A DNA stretch of 6,884 nt from DASRJX01 sp035649235 (GTDB taxonomy: Bacteria; Acidobacteriota; Polarisedimenticolia; Gp22-AA2), in assembly GCA_035649235.1 (NCBI GenBank), contig DASRJX010000050.1, positions 1-6,884 of the forward strand, in the 5' to 3' direction. The notes beneath the pieces were generated by a model, which saw nothing but the letters and a program-made list of their open reading frames with translations, did no database searches and was not told the DNA's origin. This document shows, piece after piece, positions 5,388 through 6,884 of this stretch; position 1 is the stretch's first letter, and each line of letters starts with the position of its first letter. Both the position numbers and the translations under genes were made by a program.

Positions 5388-6791
5388 GTGAGGCCCCTCG
5401 AGCCCGGGGCGCCCGAGCTGCGGCGCCTGATCGACGCCTGCGCCGAGTTCGTGGTGCGGCACATCGAGTCGCTGCCGGAGCAGCCGTCCTGGGACGTCGA
5501 GGGCGCCGCGCAGGTCGCGGCCGCCTTCGACGGGCCGGCACCCGAGACCGGGACCGACATCGAGACGATCCTGCGGCGGCTCGGTCCCGCGGTCTCCAAG
5601 TCGTTCACCACGGCCGGCCCCGGCTACCTGGCCTTCATCCCGGGCGGCGGACTGCCGTCGGCCGCGGCGGCGGACTTCATCGCCTGCGCCGTGAACCGGT
5701 TCGTCGGCGTGGCGGCCGCGGCGCCGGCGCTGGCGCGCCTCGAGGCGGCCACCGTGGGGTGGCTGGCGACCGGGATGGGGTACCCGGCGACGGCCGGCGG
5801 CATCTTCACTTCGGGAGGGTCCATCTCGAACCTGACGGCGCTCGTCACGGCCCGCGTCGCGGGACTCCCCGAAGACTTCCGGGCCGGCACCCTCTACATG
5901 TCGGAGCAGACGCATCTCTCTTTGGTGAAGGCGGCGCGCATCGCCGGGTTCACCGAGCGCAGCATCCGCTGGGTCCCCGTCGACGCGCGGCTCAGGATCC
6001 GTCCCGGCCGCCTCGAGGCGATGATGAAGGAGGACCGGGATCGCGGCCTGCGGCCGTTCCTGGTGATCGCCAACGCCGGCACCACCAACACGGGAGCCAT
6101 CGATCCGATCCTGCCGGTGCTCGAGATCGCCCGAGCCCATGGCGCCTGGGTGCACGCCGACGCGGCCTATGGTGGCTTCTTCCGCCTGGCACCGGGTGGG
6201 GAGGGGCTCTTCCCCGGCCTCGAGGCCTGCGACTCGATCACGCTCGATCCTCACAAAGGACTGTTCCTGCCGTACGGGACGGGATGTCTGCTGGTGCGCG
6301 ACCCCTCGGCGCTCGAGCGCGCCCACCGCGGCGAGGCGACCTACCTGCAGGACGTCCAGGGCCGGGAGGTGGCCCCCGACTTCCACTCCCTGTCGCCGGA
6401 GCTGTCGCGTGACTTCCGCGGGCTGCGCGTCTGGCTGCCGATCGTGCTCCACGGGCTCGGAGCCTTCCGTGAGCAGCTGCGGGAGAAGCTGGACCTGGCC
6501 CGCTCGGCCTGGGAGGCGCTGCGCGGGGAGCCGCTGCTCGAGATGCTGGACGAGCCGCAACTGTCGATCGTGGCGTTCACCTGCCGAGGCTCGAAGGGGC
6601 GCGACGGGAACGCGATCGCCGCGGAGCTGCTGCGCCGCGTCAACGATCGCCGTCGCGTCTTCCTGTCGAGCACCACCATCGACGGCCGGTTCGTGGTGCG
6701 GATCTGCGTCCTGTCCTTCCGGACCCATGCCGACCGGATGGCGGAGGCGGTGGAGGCGATCCGGGACGAAGCGCGGGCTCTCGCGGGCTGA
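5388..6791 (+). CDS. Group II PLP-dependent amino acid decarboxylase family protein (aromatic decarboxylase-like)
   Basis: The 467-residue length is normal for bacterial relatives of aromatic L-amino acid decarboxylase. Visible family motifs: substrate-side GPGYLAFIPGGG (77-88), phosphate-binding TSGGSISNLTAL (141-152), SEQTHLS with the ring-stacking His176, NAGTTNTGAIDP (229-240), HADAAYGG with Asp258 for the pyridine nitrogen, and DPHKG with Lys290 as the Schiff-base lysine. The C-terminal domain (FVVRICVLSFRTHADRMAEAVEAI) also matches. No signal peptide, so it is cytoplasmic; the family works as a dimer and releases CO2 from an amino acid to give an amine. In the mobile loop, Phe332 stands where human DOPA decarboxylase has Tyr332, at the same 11-residue spacing to the next conserved Phe. 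That tyrosine supports simple decarboxylation, so the product may be an aldehyde or the chemistry may differ. Substrate is not readable. The GTG start is chosen because the family's N-terminal helix begins here; 5 bases separate it from the upstream gene. Confidence 0.93.
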   Translation: MRPLEPGAPELRRLIDACAEFVVRHIESLPEQPSWDVEGAAQVAAAFDGPAPETGTDIETILRRLGPAVSKSFTTAGPGYLAFIPGGGLPSAAAADFIACAVNRFVGVAAAAPALARLEAATVGWLATGMGYPATAGGIFTSGGSISNLTALVTARVAGLPEDFRAGTLYMSEQTHLSLVKAARIAGFTERSIRWVPVDARLRIRPGRLEAMMKEDRDRGLRPFLVIANAGTTNTGAIDPILPVLEIARAHGAWVHADAAYGGFFRLAPGGEGLFPGLEACDSITLDPHKGLFLPYGTGCLLVRDPSALERAHRGEATYLQDVQGREVAPDFHSLSPELSRDFRGLRVWLPIVLHGLGAFREQLREKLDLARSAWEALRGEPLLEMLDEPQLSIVAFTCRGSKGRDGNAIAAELLRRVNDRRRVFLSSTTIDGRFVVRICVLSFRTHADRMAEAVEAIRDEARALAG

Positions 6792-6803
6792 TGCCGAGCC
6801 GGA

Positions 6804-6812
6804 CTATACTCC
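6804..6812 (+). promoter_or_regulatory. -10-like element downstream of the decarboxylase
   Basis: CTATACTCC is identical over nine bases to 2249-2257, the -10 region of the candidate promoter of the secreted repeat protein. Here no recognisable -35 hexamer is found 16-19 bases upstream. It may start transcription of a gene beyond the right edge, but the promoter call is weak. Confidence 0.4.
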
Positions 6813-6813
6813 T

Positions 6814-6835
6814 CCCGGCCCGGTTGCTGGCCGGG
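6814..6835 (+). terminator. GC hairpin after the decarboxylase, possible terminator or leader hairpin
   Basis: CCCGGCC (6814-6820) and GGCCGGG (6829-6835) form a perfect 7-bp stem with an 8-base loop, starting 22 bases after the TGA stop. No U tract follows. Because it comes directly after the -10-like element, it could equally be at the 5' end of a downstream transcript. Confidence 0.35.
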
Positions 6836-6878
6836 CGACCGGCGGGGCTGCGCCGGACGCCGCGACGCGTTGAACAAC

Positions 6879-6884
6879 AGGGGG
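6879..6884 (+). promoter_or_regulatory. Possible ribosome binding site of a gene beyond the window
   Basis: The window ends in AGGGGG, the same hexamer that precedes the ATG at 2284. With the -10-like element 67 bases earlier it suggests a plus-strand gene starting within about ten bases beyond the edge. No start codon is visible. Confidence 0.3.

Noticed and set aside
3298..5541. 747-codon minus-strand open frame
   Set aside because: Arg/Ala/Gly-rich shadow of the secreted repeat protein, typical of GC-rich DNA. The plus strand has clear PKD and Ig-like domains in this interval.
5301..6728. 475-codon minus-strand open frame
   Set aside because: Antisense to the decarboxylase, whose active-site motifs are unmistakable on the plus strand.
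6791..6884. Open frame starting in the TGATG overlap at the decarboxylase stop
   Set aside because: 31 codons without a stop, but Arg/Pro/Leu-rich and passing through a -10-like element and a hairpin; no domain and no clear ribosome site. It looks like spacer DNA.

Overview
The window is GC-rich bacterial DNA with four genes in two divergent pairs around a short intergenic region at 2085-2283. Two genes are on the minus strand (one runs off the left edge) and two are on the plus strand. The strong G+C bias, AGGAGG/AGGGGG-type ribosome binding sites, and large secreted proteins built from FG-GAP, aspartate-rich calcium-loop, PKD and Ig-like modules fit an uncultured, Gram-negative-type environmental bacterium. 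An Acidobacteriota-like or Myxococcota-like origin is plausible, but the sequence does not settle the phylum.

Left part, minus strand. Positions 1-1457 encode at least 485 residues of an exported protein. It has a signal peptide, one FG-GAP-like motif and thirteen DxDxDG-type acidic loops. Eight of those loops lie in two copies of an internally duplicated 60-residue block. The C-terminus is outside the window. Upstream of it, 1644-2084 encodes a 146-residue, probably cytoplasmic, helical/coiled-coil protein that I do not recognise.

Right part, plus strand. Positions 2284-5382 encode a 1032-residue exported protein. It carries about fourteen degenerate 50-70-residue repeats centred on a GDxxPGG-like turn, then a PKD domain and a C-terminal Ig-like domain of the WPPxH type. 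Five bases after its stop, a GTG starts a 467-residue group II PLP-dependent decarboxylase (5388-6791). Its lysine, aspartate and histidine active-site motifs are intact, but a phenylalanine sits where the catalytic-loop tyrosine of aromatic amino acid decarboxylases is expected. The 5-base gap suggests the two genes share a transcript from a promoter at about 2226-2255.

The last 93 bases hold a TATACT -10-like element identical over nine bases to that promoter's core, a GC-rich hairpin, and an AGGGGG that may be the ribosome binding site of a gene starting beyond the window. I see no mobile element, CRISPR array, tRNA or rRNA. Nothing here forms an obvious new multi-gene system. The points most worth following are the Tyr-to-Phe change, the duplicated calcium-loop block and the unrecognised coiled-coil gene.
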